A DNA stretch of 64,000 nucleotides from Dryocosmus kuriphilus (Eukaryota; Arthropoda; Insecta; Hymenoptera; Cynipidae), in the NCBI GenBank assembly GCA_038277395.1, contig CM076192.1:15206987-15270986 (forward strand), written 5' to 3'. A program made the position numbers and the translations under genes. Each line of letters begins with the position of its first letter. Position 1 is the stretch's first letter. Below the pieces are notes generated by a model. The model searched no databases. It saw only the letters and a list, made by a program, of their open reading frames with translations, and was not told where the DNA came from. Positions 1-12,668 of this stretch are shown piece by piece.

Positions 1-135
1 TTGGTAAAGTAACTTTCCAACAGATTACTGACTTTCGCCATGTATTTTAAAGGTTTTCTATATTTTGCGACGTAAATTACGTCATCCAAGTGATTTACGT
101 AGAAACCCGAGTCAAGCGCCACTTTGCAACCCTGG
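1..135. repeat. Dispersed repeat fragment at the left edge
   Basis: The right part of this stretch (about 65-135) resembles 48945-49012. Both hold AAATTACG, then TTTACGTAGAAA, then CACTTTGCAACCCTG in the same order and spacing. I read it as one copy of a dispersed repeat cut by the window edge. Ending in GCAACCCTG is common for short DNA transposons, but no second terminus is visible. Confidence 0.45.
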
Positions 136-582
136 CACCGAAAGACAATTAACTTTCATCTGACTGACTTTGGAGATTACCTGTTGAGCTTAAATTCGCA
201 TAAATTAAACCTACTTTAATTCAACTGTAGATAAATAAAAAAAAATTTGCACACCAGCTGAGTGGAGCGTTTAGGTTTGAACTGAATTCGAACCTACCTT
301 AAGTTGACTTGAAAAATCACGATTTCAAGTTGAATAAACTTTGCATATCGCTATTGATTATCAAATTACTTTTTAAATAATTGCTATAACAGATTTGACT
401 CTACATTTAAAAATTTTGGCTCATTCATCAAAAGTTTAGTGCAATAGCCAAACTTTTTACATTCTCATCTCAATGAGAAGGTATTAGTTTTATGTGAAAA
501 ATGACTTTCGCGGATTTCATGAAATCTCGACGTTTCGTGACCCCCTGAATCCGAAAAAACATGTTTTATGACGGTGTCTATC

Positions 583-645
583 TGCCTGTTGTCGTTGTCG
601 TCTTTGTCGTTGTCATTGTTGTTGTTGTCGTCATCGTCGTCGTCG
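583..645 (+). repeat. GTT/GTC trinucleotide microsatellite in Helentron-like element
   Basis: Irregular run of GTTGTC triplets. The same position in every related 5' module (39178-39220, 39840-39898, 40655-40700, 41200-41262) holds a run of different length, so it is a fixed part of the element. Confidence 0.8.
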
Positions 646-1316
646 GAGCCTGTTCCCACGATAACTTTCGAAGGACGAGTTCATTAACCATTGGCTTTTG
701 ACCAGTGCTTATGGTCTTATCCATCAAAAACCGTTTTCACAAAATAAAAAAATCAATTTTCCGGCTAAAATATGCAAAATAAAAAAAACCGTGGAGGGTA
801 AAATTATTAATTTAAAAAAAATCTACAAATTTTATTTCAACCATTTTTTGATAAAATGCAAGGTTTTTGTTTTAATCGAGAAAACGTTATTAAAAATAAA
901 AAATCCAAATTTCCTGTCAAACTATGCAAGATGCGAAAAAACTGGTAATAAACAAAGTTGTTCAACTCAAGAAGATCTACAAATTTTCTTTCTATTATTT
1001 TTTTTAACAGACGCGTAGTTTTTGAGTTATTCGTGAAATATGTTATTGAGTATAAAGAAATCGACTTTTCAGCAAAACTATGCGAGACACGAGAAAATGT
1101 TATAAAACAGAATTGTTCACCTTGGAAAGAGCTACAAAGTTTATTTATAAGATCATCGTTTTACTTTTAAGAATCGAAATCCTGCATTGTGAAAATTTGT
1201 CAAGTCACAAAAAAACTTTACCAATCTATAATGTGTTAAAAAAACATTAATTGTCGAGCGCGAAGCGCTAGTGTCATGATGAGAATGTATTCCTTAAGGT
1301 CGATGGAGCCTTAAGG

Positions 1317-2586
1317 CTGTTGGTCGAGGTGTCGGAAAATAGGTTAGAAATGTGATGTCGCTCAAATTCCTGTTGAATTCCATCTGTTTTCTTATATACG
1401 ACTTATGTGTTTTAAAGAGACACTTTGCAAAAAGATTTCCTCAACCCAAAAGGGGTTCACGGTTGTATGAGGTGCGCTTAGTATACAGTTTTCCGAAAAA
1501 AATAAAAATATCTGTGCTAAAATACGTTAATGGAAAAGTGTTAAAATGAGGGGAAGTAGAGAAAGAGTTTCAATGGTTAGAAGGAGAAAGCAATACCAGA
1601 GTAGTACTTAAAACCTATAAATGATTATGTTACTAGGGACTGGAGAGACACTGCAACTGCATTCGCGGCAAGGCAGCACTTTTTTCTTTTTATTGAATGT
1701 TCCATTTTGCACAGTGCAATCATATTCCATGTGAAAAACATTAAAAGTACAAAAATAATTGTATGCAACAAGTGGGATTACGACAGAATTGACAGGTCTC
1801 GACGCTCGTCGCGCCAACTACGGCTGCCACCTGCAACGCGACGCGGGAATTTAAGATTTGAAATACAATTGTATGGTGTAAATGTCAATGTAATATTGTT
1901 ATTTTGTGCAGAAATAATTTTTAAATGTCGCTTTGAAGTATTTTCAATATTAAATTATATTTCTGCACAAGATAGCAATATTTCATTGACATTTACACCA
2001 TACAATTGTATTTCAAATTTGAAATTCCCGCGTCGCGTTGCAGGTGGTAGCAGCTTACGGGTAGCGACATTACCAATATCATTTTGGCAGCCGTGGTTGG
2101 CGCGACGAGCATCGAGGCCTGTCAATTTTTGTCATAACCCCACTTGTTGCATACAATTATTTTTGTCCTTTTAATGTTTGTCACATGGAATATGGTTGCA
2201 TTGTGCAAAATGGGAAATTCGATAAAAAGAAGAAAGTGCTGCCTTGCCGCGAATACAGTTGCACTGTCTCTCCAGTCCCTAACATAATCGTTTATAGGTT
2301 GTAAGTACTACTCTGGTATTGCTTTCTCCTTCTAACCATTGAAACTCTTTCTCTACTTCCCCTCATTTCAACACTTTTCCATTATCGTATTTTAGCACAG
2401 ATATTTACTTTTTTCGGAAAACTGTATACTAAGCGCACCTCATACAACCGTGACCCCTTCCAGGTTGAGGAAACCTTTTTGCAACGTGTCTCTTTAAAAT
2501 ACATAAGTCGTATGTACGAAAACAAATGGAATTCAATGGAAACTTGAGCGACATTACAGTTTTTTGACACCTTGGCCAGCAGCCTT
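1317..2586. mobile_element. Foldback element, arms about 0.6 kb, inserted in the Helentron-like element
   Basis: The left half reads back on the opposite strand of the right half. Examples: the CTGTTGGTCGAGGTGTC start against GACACCTTGGCCAGCAG at the end, GTATACAGTTTTCCGAAAA near 1485 against its complement near 2415, and GGTGTAAATGTCAATG near 1875 against its complement near 1985. The centre is near 1940-1960. CCTTAAG to the left and CCTTGAG to the right look like a 7-8 bp target duplication, diverged by one base. The insertion lies exactly in the second half of the host element's internal CCTTAAGG hairpin. Long open frames inside (for example 1707-2174, + strand) are by-products of the palindrome. 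No transposase is seen. Confidence 0.8.
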
Positions 2587-2795
2587 GAGTAAAATAATTT
2601 CTTTTCTAATTAAAAAAAAAAAAGTTTAAATTAAATAATCTCATTAAAAGTAGGTGTTTTGAAATTTTAAGACCCAAATAACGAGTACCGAGCACGATGT
2701 GCAAGGACCAAAACCGTCCGAGCGCGAAGCGCGAAGCCGAAATAAATCAGAGCTCGAAGCGCTCAATGAGAATGTGCCCGCGAAGCGTGCAGATT

Positions 2796-4870
2796 TGTTT
2801 TTGTAATTTTGTTGCTCTGCTCTAAATATCCGAGTGAATTTGTCGATATGGTCACAGCCTCCTTTAAAAACAACTTTCAGGGTAGTTAGTTTAAGTATAC
2901 ACACACTCTCGTTGGCCTCCCTCTACCTTACCAACGGTAGTAATTGTTTAATATTTAATTGCTAATAAGTTTTTAATGTTAATTCCGATTTATTTTTTTC
3001 ATTAGAGTTTTTTTTATTCAGTTTTGAATGAGGAATACGAATATATAAATATGTACCTTAAATACTCGGGCACACTGTGTGTATATACATATATAATTTA
3101 TCGTCAAGGAATTCATTTTAATGTATCAATAAATTTATTTATTTCTATTTAATATTGTTATATAAAAATAATTATGTTGCTTGAATGACGAATTTGAAAA
3201 TGTTATCTCCATTTTCTTGTATCTGGAAAAGATAACCAGATACTTAAAAAAAGATGATAATTTTAATATTGTTACGAAAATTTTTAGATATCTGTAGACT
3301 CAGAGAATCTGAGTTTTAATTCGCACCTCATTTGTTGAAAAATTAAGATTTTTTTGTTTTATAAATTTATATCATATAAACTGTTCCTCTTCGAAAGGGC
3401 AAACTCTTTCAGTGGAGGTCTAGTTTTGAGAGTTTAGGGTATTATAGATATTACAATTGGCTAGCAGAAACTCTTACAATTTTGACGAAAGCAATTGTCT
3501 TTGTCTAAAATTTAGAATCCGTTTCCTTCTAAAATTATAAAAATCAACATTTTTTAAAAAAGAAGAGAACCAATACGATATATATTTAACATTTATACAC
3601 TACAAAATGGTTTCATCAACATGATAATATATTTAATGATTTATAGGTATACGTATCTTAATTACATACTTTAATCCACTGATTCAAATTTACAGAATAT
3701 GCATACCTTCTAAATTTGAATCAATGTAATTTCACTGAATCTTAGTGGAATAGGCTTCACTGTTTCAATCAGTAACAGTTTTAGAGGACCATTTAACATG
3801 AGCTGGAAAATGAATACAAATAATGCTGCTGTCGTTCACATAAGTTTATATATTTTGATGACACATTATACTTATACAATAAATAATACTTATCGGAGCA
3901 AATTAGGCGACTCGTATTTTGCTCTAGCGAAGCGCGACTTGCAGCGCCAACATGTGGCGACATAGCCCTCACTGTTCACTGAATTAGCCAGTGGTATTAG
4001 AATCACTGAAGAATATGTGATTTTAATGTCACTGATTAAATTCCGTGACCATGTTCACAGAATATTCACTGACTTTTTAGTGTAAAATAAAAAATGTTAC
4101 TGGTTTATTAGTGAAAATATGAACTACTGATTAAAATAGTGAGAATTTCACTGATTAAAATTTAAAGAATACATACTCAATAATAAAAAGCATATCTAAA
4201 TAAGGTCGAAAATTTCGATCTACATTTTAACCAAGTAAGTGTTAGGGATATCCAAAATTTGAAGTCTGTAAAAACTTATAATATCCTAAGATTTAAAAAT
4301 AAAACTTTTTTAAGTCGTAAAATACGTGCAAATAAGCTTGTTGGAATAAATATTTAAGATAGTTTACATTATTTACTTTATTCTCCTTTAAAGCTGCTTG
4401 CAACGATTTAGCATACCTGCACTAACATGCCCCAGGAACCCCAGAAACTAAGGGTTCAGTAAATTTTTAATCCATATATATGTAGCATTTTTATCCTGAA
4501 AAAAAAACATTTAAATTACATTCAGTGGTATTTCATTCGAATAATTTTTACACATAAATCAATTGCGTTGAATTGTACATTTGCAATTGATTGCATTTTG
4601 GCATCTATTGCTTTGAATAGACTTAAATACTTGAGCAGAATGATTTTCAAAACTAAAGGTGCCTAATTAAACAGATATTTTAATAAATAAATAGGACACC
4701 TAGAGTAGCCGATTGGTATTGTGGAATATAAAGATCAAATTAATTGTAAATTTTTTTTTTACGATTAAAGCAACTTATGACGTTGAAAGTGTACTTCCAA
4801 TATTTTATATTTTGGGAAGTCTTTATTACATAATAACTGAGATCAATATAATTAAATTATGTACAATAAG
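2796..4870. other. AT-rich intergenic DNA, no gene seen
   Basis: No convincing ORF or RNA. Between about 3720 and 4160 there are many scattered TCACTGA / TCAGTGAA words in both orientations, which suggests a diverged short inverted-repeat element. I could not define its ends. Confidence 0.5.
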
Positions 4871-5136
4871 GTTTTGGTCTGACGATGGTAATTTCACCCA
4901 TAATCGCTGGCAGATTTTCGCACGAAAATGTTATGAGTGACGCTGACGAATATTTGCACTTATGTATCCTCAGATTTGAAAAAATACACACCCATATCAG
5001 GATAGACGGATTTGCGTACTTGCTCGAAATGGTATGGAACGCCGACGCGAACGATACGAGGTTCGACTATACAGTTCCCGCCCGACGGTTCATCGAGATG
5101 GCAGAGGACTCAGTCCAACAGTTTCTCTTTGACTGA
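4871..5136 (+). CDS. Possible terminal exon or gene fragment of unknown function
   Basis: An open frame of about 88 codons ends in TGA at 5134-5136. Its base composition is clearly richer in G+C than the surrounding AT-rich DNA. An in-frame TAA at 4867-4869 precedes it, and an AG at 4869-4870 could be a splice acceptor, although there is no pyrimidine tract. The first internal ATG is at 4885. The translation mixes charged, aromatic and aliphatic residues (for example EYLHLCILRFEKIHTH and AYLLEMVWNADAND) and has no low-complexity bias, so it looks like real protein. I do not recognise the family. It could be the last exon of a host gene whose other exons are lost or too short to see, or a decayed remnant. 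Confidence 0.35.
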
Positions 5137-6668
5137 TTTGGTTCTAGAGCTGCATCATTTATTTAGATTCAGTTTACCCTTAAACTTGATACAGTTTACA
5201 TCCTGAAAGTAAAGTTTCTCTTAAATATTTTAAAAATATTCTTGTCTATTAATACCATGTTCTAAATTTTAAAATGTTCTCTTTCAGAACTGCAACGTAA
5301 TTGTTTACGTTTTTATCTAACAGTATATACGACAAAATTTTTTTAAAGTGTCATTACCGTTTCCAAAGTCAGTATAAATTAGTTCTTATTTGATCTCCTT
5401 CATTTGCATTTTGAATATATCAAAATCATACATAAAATATTTATGTAAACACGAAAAGAAAACGATAATCAAAAGGAAAAAGCAAAATGAATAATTTATC
5501 TATTTAAAAAATTAGCTTGAGAATGATAGTAGCAACATGTTATATTTTTCATTTTAAAAAGTGCATAAACTCGGCATCTGGCTTATTAAGTGACTTGAAT
5601 CTTTAATAAACTCTCGTAACCCACTTGCTCATCCTCGAGCTTCCTTATTTTCTACTTGCGATTATCACTTTCTTTGTCTTTCGCAAAATCATCCCCTTTC
5701 AGTAAGCGACCCATACTTTTGATCGTCGCGAATCCGTGTTCATAGTTAAACATATATGTGAGACGAAGTTTGTGAATGAAAAAGACTTCTCATTTTAAGT
5801 TTTTTTTTTTTATACGGTTATGGAAAAAATTAATTTCAAGGCGTATAAAAAGTTAAAAGATATTTTATTGGTGAAAAAGGTAAGTCACTTGATTTTACCA
5901 TAACTAATTTATGAAAAATGTATTCTTGAACTCCTAACTAATAGAAGAATTATAGTGTCTTTTACTCAGAAGGACATAAATGCCTTGGATTTTTTAACTT
6001 TTCATTGTATAGTTATATTTATTAAATACGTGTAGCGCTTAAAAAGCTTATAATAATTTTGAAGTTATATTAGACACCCTTCACATAAATTTACAATTTT
6101 CTATCATTCTTTAATAAATCATTGAAAATATTATTTCAACTCAATTTTAAGTATAAAGTAAATGTTTTTTGTATGGAGAATTAGGTGTATTTGTTTTCTA
6201 TATGAAATATACGAAATTTGTATTTTGCAAGTTTAATTCGGATGTTGTGCATTCATTACTTAAAGTTTTTAATTCTTTGCATCCAAAATATTGTCTTACT
6301 TCATAAGAACCTTGCTGAGTCACATATATACTACAAAAATTAGAAAGTTCAATAAATTTATAATATTTTATCAAACAGTTATATATTTGAAAGAATATAT
6401 GTACATAATAAATTATATAAAAAATTGCTTCAACATTTGTGATTTTCGTAGTTATTAAATCATTAAGGGCAGCTCTAAAAAGAATTATTTCCGAAAATAC
6501 ATGCATGTAAAAACTTTTCGAAACATACAGAGAAAACTGGCACGATTTCATCCGGAAGCTTATCAGATCGAAATTTACATTTTTAATATTTTTTAAAACT
6601 AAAGGAAAAAAGTCATTATTTGCTCCAACAAGAAGTTTGAAAGGAAAAAATTCAGTATAGAATATTTT
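5137..6668. other. AT-rich DNA, one small coding remnant only
   Basis: Apart from the minus-strand remnant at 5586-5753 nothing stands out. The open frame at 6198-6551 on the minus strand is F/Y/I/N-rich in AT-rich DNA and I do not count it as a gene. Confidence 0.5.
5586..5753 (-). pseudogene. Small lysine/acid-rich coding remnant, unknown
   Basis: On the minus strand an ATG at 5753 opens a frame reading MFNYEHGF... through KGDDFAKDKESD. It meets one TAG, continues in the same frame as KIRKLEDEQVGYESLL and ends at TAA (5586-5588), 56 codons in all. The highly charged heptad-like composition and the local rise in G+C suggest protein-coding origin. The internal stop makes it a pseudogene or a chance ORF. 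The family is not recognised. Confidence 0.25.
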
Positions 6669-7275
6669 TACATTCTCATCATCAATGAGAAAACTGAATT
6701 ATGCGAGATACGAAAAAAATGTTACGAAGGAAAATTGTTTATCTCAAAAAAATCTAGAAACCTGCATAAGACCATTTTTTGATAAGAAGCATAGTTTTTA
6801 TTTTAATCGTGAACAATGTTATTAATAAAAATCACGAAAGCAATTTTCCCGCCAAACTATGCGAAATACGAAAAAATGTTGAGAAGCAAGGTTGTTCGTC
6901 TGAAAAAGATCTATAAATTCTTTTGGAACTATTTTTTTGATAACAAATAGTTCTTTTTTTAATAGCGAAACATGTTGCCGAACACAAATAATTTCATTAT
7001 TCAGTCAAACTATGCTTTGTACACACTTTAATCGAGGGCGAAGCGCGAGACATATGATGAGAATATGTTCATTAAAGCTGAAGCAGCTTTAACAAAATAA
7101 ATTCACAATTACCTAATTATAGTTGCCAACTTATATTTTAAAAGGTTTGTGCCCAAATGTGGGACGAAGTACAAAAACCGAGTGCGTAGTGCGAGGTATA
7201 AGTACAATATCGAGCGCGAAGCGCGAGTTCCGATAGATGCACGCCCCAGGCACGCTCGTATCTCGAGAATGTGCA
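6669..7275 (+). mobile_element. Helentron-like non-autonomous element (copy 2)
   Basis: It starts ACATTCTCATC near 6670. An internal GATGAGAAT at about 7056 is followed by a hairpin (ATTAAAGCTG/CAGCTTTAA), then CGAGCGCGAAGCGCGAG at about 7211, and it ends CGAGAATGTGC near 7275. The order of parts matches the copies at 459-2795 and 39052-42311. The trinucleotide tract is absent and the element is short (about 0.6 kb). Non-coding. Confidence 0.55.
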
Positions 7276-9866
7276 ATTTTTTACATTGAAGATGTCTGCA
7301 TATTTTGCATTTTGGTATAACAATCAAAATTTAATCAAGAATACCTATTAAGTAAGGTTAAGTTTATAATTTTATACACAAAGATGAATCTTTAAGCGGA
7401 TATAACTGATAAATTGTTAAGCGCCAGAAGTGTGATTAATAGTTTTTTCCACCACACTCAAGACCCTCTCGTATTAAAAAAATACAAAATATCATATAAT
7501 TTTGATAAGTTTCCACATAAAGCACAAAAAACCCAGCTAAAGCTATTCAGCTTTACATACACATAGAAATTCAAGTAAGAGATACGCCAAAATGGATGCA
7601 ATTTCTAACCCGTGTACTTTGGTAAAATGTTTTATTCCACAGATGTAGCTAGGGGTAGTTTTAAGTGCATGGGAACCCTCACAGCATGGGATATCCCATT
7701 TATGTCTTGGGCTAACCCAGGTATAACCCATGGAATATCCTACATGACAGAATTTGGGATATTCCAGGAATGTTCACAGGATATCCCGGGACATAAATGG
7801 GATAAATTTTTTTTCCGTATATATCACAAGATTGTCTAGAACAAGATATATTACACTGTTAAGAAAGCTTTTTATTTAACTTCTATTTTATCATACTTTT
7901 GTGCAGTAAAATGAAATTCCTGTAATTCACTGTAAAAAATGTTGGTTTTATTTACATCGTATTCCGATGGAAAATATTTTACTCCTGCAATACGTAGTAA
8001 TTTTATGATATTGTGCGTGAATAAATGTGACTTTTGCGTAGAGAAACGAACGCCACTTAAAAAAACATACAGCCATGTAAAATATGAACTCCAGAAACGC
8101 TTCCCTGCCCTCGCCCCTTTCTAGCAAAAATCTATCAAATATTATAATTCGTTATTTCACGTATTCAGGTCCAAGAAATTGCATAAACTATACATGCTAA
8201 TGTTCAAATAGCACACATGGTTTATGTAATTTGTAGACTTGATCCTTCTGGATGTAATATTTTACCAGTATTGATAATTTTGCTCTACACTAAAAAAAAT
8301 TCCTTGTACCCGAATATCAGGATCAAACTAGTTTGCATAGCTGGGACAGGCGACAACTTTGCAGCCCTAGTTAGAATGACAAGGTTCATATTTAGTGAAA
8401 ACAACAAGGAAAATACGTCGCTTCAACTGGATATTTAGTTACTTTGAAAAGGCAAAATAGTAATAATAATTAGGAATATACTGATGATTTAAGAGGCAAA
8501 GGATTGTTAAATCAGCGAACTGAGGTCTAAATTTTAATAATCGTAAAGCGCATAATAAAAATTTCATATTATTCTCTATGGATATAACTGTCTCTAATCT
8601 TGAAAATTATCACAGTTTCTGAAAATAGATGTTTTCCTAGGAGCTGAGCTGCACTCAAAGAAGATAATCCTGCAATCAGCAAATTCCTTTCACGCATCAC
8701 TTGACCTGAAAGACTTGAACTACGAAAAAGGTTAGGTTTTAAAAAATTCTAGCAGTCGTTTTCACGTCGAACTTTGAACACTAAATTAAATTGAAATTTT
8801 CCATGAATTTAGTACCCGTTATACTTATGATCAAGAATTCACTCCACTATTAGTAAAAATATTAACAAATGATGTAAAAATCGAGATTCGGACACAAATA
8901 CTCCTTACAGCGACCCTTGGCACGTAGCAGAATTAAGAAAAGCAACCTGGCCCGATCTCGGCGCCTCATCGCGATGGCAAACACACTATATATTCATCAT
9001 TATTAACCAAAGTTGCTATGTTAATGTTTGGTTAATGCAACTATGTTTCGTTAACTATTGTTACTAGGCTGTTATAGTTAAATTTGCCGCATGTCCATAA
9101 TTCTGTCAGTAACGGACCCTTGTCATTGTAACTAGATTTGATTCAACTAGAGCTAAATGTTGGTTCTAAAGAAAAATTGTTTTCAGTGCACTTTTACGCC
9201 ATGCGTATTTCCCCAAATCTCGTCCTGAAATCTCGTTCCATGGAGTGTCATGGTTATAACGGTTTAACGGCTGTTTTCAAATTTTGTATGTAGACGATTT
9301 AATTTTTTGAATCACAATTCCTTTTTGAAGGAAACACGCACAATAGTTTAGGTTAGTCCCTGCCCTTTATTATTACTTAAATTTTAACTTTCAATAGTTT
9401 TTAATGTGTGCGAGCTTGCTTCACTAAATAAATTATCTAAATAAGACCATAATAGTCTACATGTCAATATCGAGGGACATAATTTAAAACCCTATAAATT
9501 TGTTTGAATTTAATGAAATGCAGATTTTCTTGATGAAACATGATTCTAGTTAAATTAAATTGAAAATGTGTATATTGTGTTTTATAACCTTATCTTGTAT
9601 CGCCGCAGTTTTCTGAATAAAAAGTATTAAAAAATGTGGATTGGGACAGCTGATTTCATTTCAAAAATAGAACATCAAACTGCAATTGTGTTTGCTTTAG
9701 GGTACCTACTAACCTATTAAAAATTGGTTTTTAAGTATACTTCACACTGTAATAGATACTTGAGAAAAAAATTCCTTTTTAATTGACCAAAATTACTTAG
9801 ATATCTTTGAGGGACATAAAAATGAAAGGTTCTAGACATATGCCCTTATACATCAAGTAATTATTA
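7276..9866. other. AT-rich intergenic DNA
   Basis: No gene or RNA recognised. The only structure noted is the GGATATCCC hairpin at 7685-7805. Short open frames here have no coding look. Confidence 0.5.
7685..7805. repeat. Small inverted repeat built on GGATATCCC
   Basis: GGGATATCCCATTTATGTC with TTGGG on the left is mirrored by CCCGGGACATAAATGGGATA on the right, separated by about 60 bp that itself contains AACCCATGGAATATCC and GGGATATTCC. The two arms can pair over about 18 bp with one or two mismatches. Confidence 0.6.
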
Positions 9867-9870
9867 TACA

Positions 9871-10455
9871 GGGTGTTTTTTTTAACTTGACAAATCGAAA
9901 TATCTCAAAAAATACGCATCCTACGAAAAAAATGTTTTGAATAAAAACGTTTTATTTTCGAGGTGGAAAAGCGGTTTTGCAAAAATTTACCCCACCCCAC
10001 CCCCTAAGGGGGCAGGGGTGGGGGTAACTTCGTAATTTCAAATGGGAACCCCAATTTTTTATCACAGATTCAGATTCTTCTTTATGAAATACGTAAGTTT
10101 TATTTGAAAATTTTTTTTCAATTCGCGATGGATGGCGCTGAAATTGCGAAAAATGAAATTGCTGTTTTTAACTTGACAAATCGAAATATCTCAAAAAATA
10201 CGCATCCTACGAAAAAAATGTTTTTAATAAAAACTTTTTATTTTCGAGGGGGAAAAGCGGTTTTGCAAAAATTTACCACACCTTACCCCCTAAGGGGGCA
10301 GGGGTGGGGGTAACTTCGTAATTTCAAATGGGAACCCTAATTTTTTATCACAGATTCAGATTCTCATTTATGAAATACGTAAGTTGTTTGAAATTTTTTT
10401 TTCGATTCGCGATAGATGGCGCTGCAATTGCAAAAAATGTAATTGTTGAGTGTTT
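9871..10455 (+). repeat. Left terminal repeat, two tandem units of about 285 bp
   Basis: Each unit runs: AACTTGACAAATCGAAATAT, a poly-A/CGCATCCTACG part, a GC-rich CCCCACCCC/GGGGTGGGG inverted patch, then GATGGCGCTG and AATTGC. Units start near 9889 and 10173. The same unit recurs at 12185-12668, 12940-13745 and 15545-16125. Confidence 0.8.
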
Positions 10456-10931
10456 CAAGGATAACGCTCCCAAACAAAAAGTAAATGAGACGTGTTGAAT
10501 GTAAGGAAGATCATTCAATTGTAATAAATTCAATTTTGGACATTACTTTCGGGGTGCTTGATTTCAGTGAGTCCCCTCGCCTCTCACCATCGGGGTGCTT
10601 GAACTTTCGGCCAAGGGACAGTAAAAGTGCTAAAACTGCAGAAAAACTTTCCCGAAAGCAGTTAGTTGTCGATAGTCGATTTTGGATGTAGACATTACAT
10701 ATCATTAAGTCAGTCGGTCACACAATCGAGCGCTAGCCGCGTGTGTCCGTGATTAACGTTCATTCGTTAGGAGGGTTGATTGTGTTCATTTGATTTGGGT
10801 GTGTTGATTGCGTTCATTTGAGTTGATCGTAATTAGTTGCTTTCGTTTGGATTATTATTGTTGGTCACGTTCGTTTGGGTTGGTTTAGGTGTCGTTGTAT
10901 TCCCTCATTACTTGAATTAAAGACTTTTACA

Positions 10932-11992
10932 ATGGAAATTCTATCTCAACAACAGAAAATTGAAATGATTCTCATTTATGGAGAAAGTGGCAGGAATATC
11001 AATGATGCTATCACGCTTTATGCTCATCGTTTTCCAAAAAGTGTTCCTTCACAATCTTCCTTTTATCGGGTTGTCAGAAAGTTCATGGCTGACGGAAGTG
11101 TACAATCGAAAAAAAGGAACCGTCAATTAAGGTTTACTGGAGTTGATAAAGAAATCGCGATTTTAGCTGCAGTCACTCATGACCCTCATGTTAGTACGCG
11201 ACAACTAAGCCGCGATTCCGGAATGTCTCTATCCAGTGTTTGTAAGATATTAAAACGTAATAAATATCATCCTTATCATATTTCACTGCATCAAGAACTT
11301 CATGGCAATGATTTTCAGAACCGCGCAACATTTTGTCAATGGGCGCTCTAGCAGATACAAGGAAACCCCAACTTCTTTTTTCGAGTAATGTTCTCAGACG
11401 AGTCTTCTTTCACAAACCATGGTAACGTTAGTCGACACAACATGCATTATTGGAGTAGAAAAAACCCACACTGGTCGCGTGAAGTTGAGCATCAGCGTCC
11501 ATGGTTAGTGAATGTTTGGTGTGGAAAATTGGAGATCAACTTATCGGCCCGTATTTTATTGATGGCAATTTGAACGGTGAAAAATATCGTAACTTTTTAG
11601 AAAATGAACTTCCAACATTGTTTGAAGACTTAAGCTTGGAAGTGCGACAAAACACGTGGTTTCAAAATGACGGTTGCCCAGCACATTATTCGGCAATCGC
11701 GCGGGAAGTACTCAATCGCGAATTCAATGGTCGATGGATCGGTAGAGGAGGTCCGGTAAATTGGCCTGCCAGATCGCCAGACCTTACGGCGCCGGATTTC
11801 TATTTGTGGGGTTATCTAAAGAGTAACGTGTATCAAGAAGTGCCCACAACTCGTGATAACATGCTCGAGCGAATCAGGTCTGCTTGTGCACAAATAACAC
11901 CAGACACACTTCGCAGTTGTGTGGAATCTTTCGAAGTTCGGATTAACAAGTGCATCGAAGTGGGAGGACACCATTTTGAGCACTTATTGTAA
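10932..11992 (+). pseudogene. Tc1/mariner-type transposase, broken copy
   Basis: This is the DDE transposase of the left element. ATG at 10932 starts the product MEILSQQQKIEMIL. The N-terminal HTH region resembles the insect DUF4817 domain (YGESGRNINDA). Catalytic motifs are FSDESSF, QNDGCPAHY and SPDLTAPDFYLWG. I count 41 residues between the second and third D, so a DD41D layout as in the rosa/Visitor type of Tc1/mariner. Two lesions against the sister copy at 14004-15065: a CAG-to-TAG stop in the QWALQQIQ region (about 11350) and a 1-bp deletion near 11525 shifting the frame between WCG and GDQLIG. It keeps the N-terminal CAG codon that is a stop in the sister. Confidence 0.85.
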
Positions 11993-12169
11993 AATGTAAA
12001 TCGAAATCCAGAATCCCGATGGTGAGAGGCGAGGGGACTCACTGAAATCAAGCACCCCGAAAGTAACGTCCAAAATTGAACTGATTACAATTGAATGACC
12101 TTCCTTAGATTCAACACGTCTCATTTACCTTTTGTTTGGAAGCGTTATCCTTGAAACACTCAACAATTA

Positions 12170-12668
12170 CATTTTTTGCAATTGCAGCGCCATCTATCGC
12201 GAATCGAAAAAAAAATTTCAAACAGAACTTACGTATTTCATAAATGAGAATCTGAATCTGTGATAAAAAATTGGGGTTCCCATTTGAAATTACGAAGTTA
12301 CCCCCACCCCTGCCCCCTTAGGGGGTGGGGTGGGGTAAATTTTTGCAAAACCGCTTTTCCCCCTCGAAAATAAAAGTCTTTATTAAAAACATTTTTTTCG
12401 TAGGAGGCGTATTTTTTGAGATATTTCGATTTGTCAAGTTAAAAACAGCAATTTCATTTTTCGCAATTTCAGCGCCATCTATCGCGAATCGAAAAAAATT
12501 TTTCGAACAAAACTAACTAACGTATTTCATAAAGGAGAATCTGAATCTGTGATAAAAAATTGGGGTTCCCATTTGAAATTACGAAGTTACCCCCACCCCT
12601 GCCCCCTTAGAGGGTGGGGTGGGGTAAATTTTTGCAAAACCGCTTTTCCCCCTCGAAAATAAAAAGTT
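12170..12668 (-). repeat. Inner terminal-repeat units of the left element
   Basis: Two inverted-orientation copies of the roughly 250-290 bp terminal unit. The second is cut off after the AAAATAAAAAG that normally precedes the terminal AACTTGAC part, so the element lacks its natural 3' end. Confidence 0.75.

Larger units (their letters stand above)
459..2795 (+). mobile_element. Helentron-like non-autonomous element (copy 1)
   Basis: It starts ACATTCTCATC and ends GATGAGAATGT (here AATGAGAATGT) followed by an imperfect GCCCGC/GCGTGC hairpin and a T run. A short inverted repeat at the 5' end, the same repeat near the 3' end followed by a hairpin, an internal microsatellite (about 583-645) and no coding capacity are the published hallmarks of Helentrons/HINE (DINE-1-like) elements. 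A second internal GATGAGAATGT plus a CCTTAAGG hairpin lies at 1278-1316. GAGCGCGAAGCGC palindromes precede each 3' end. The element is split by a foldback at about 1317-2586. No Rep/helicase ORF is present. The Helentron assignment is an inference from structure. Confidence 0.6.

Noticed and set aside
1707..2174. 155-codon ORF on the plus strand
   Set aside because: It spans the axis of the foldback, repeats its own arms in reverse and has no domain.
6198..6551. 117-codon minus-strand ORF
   Set aside because: AT-rich composition with I/Y/F/N bias, no motif and no supporting context.
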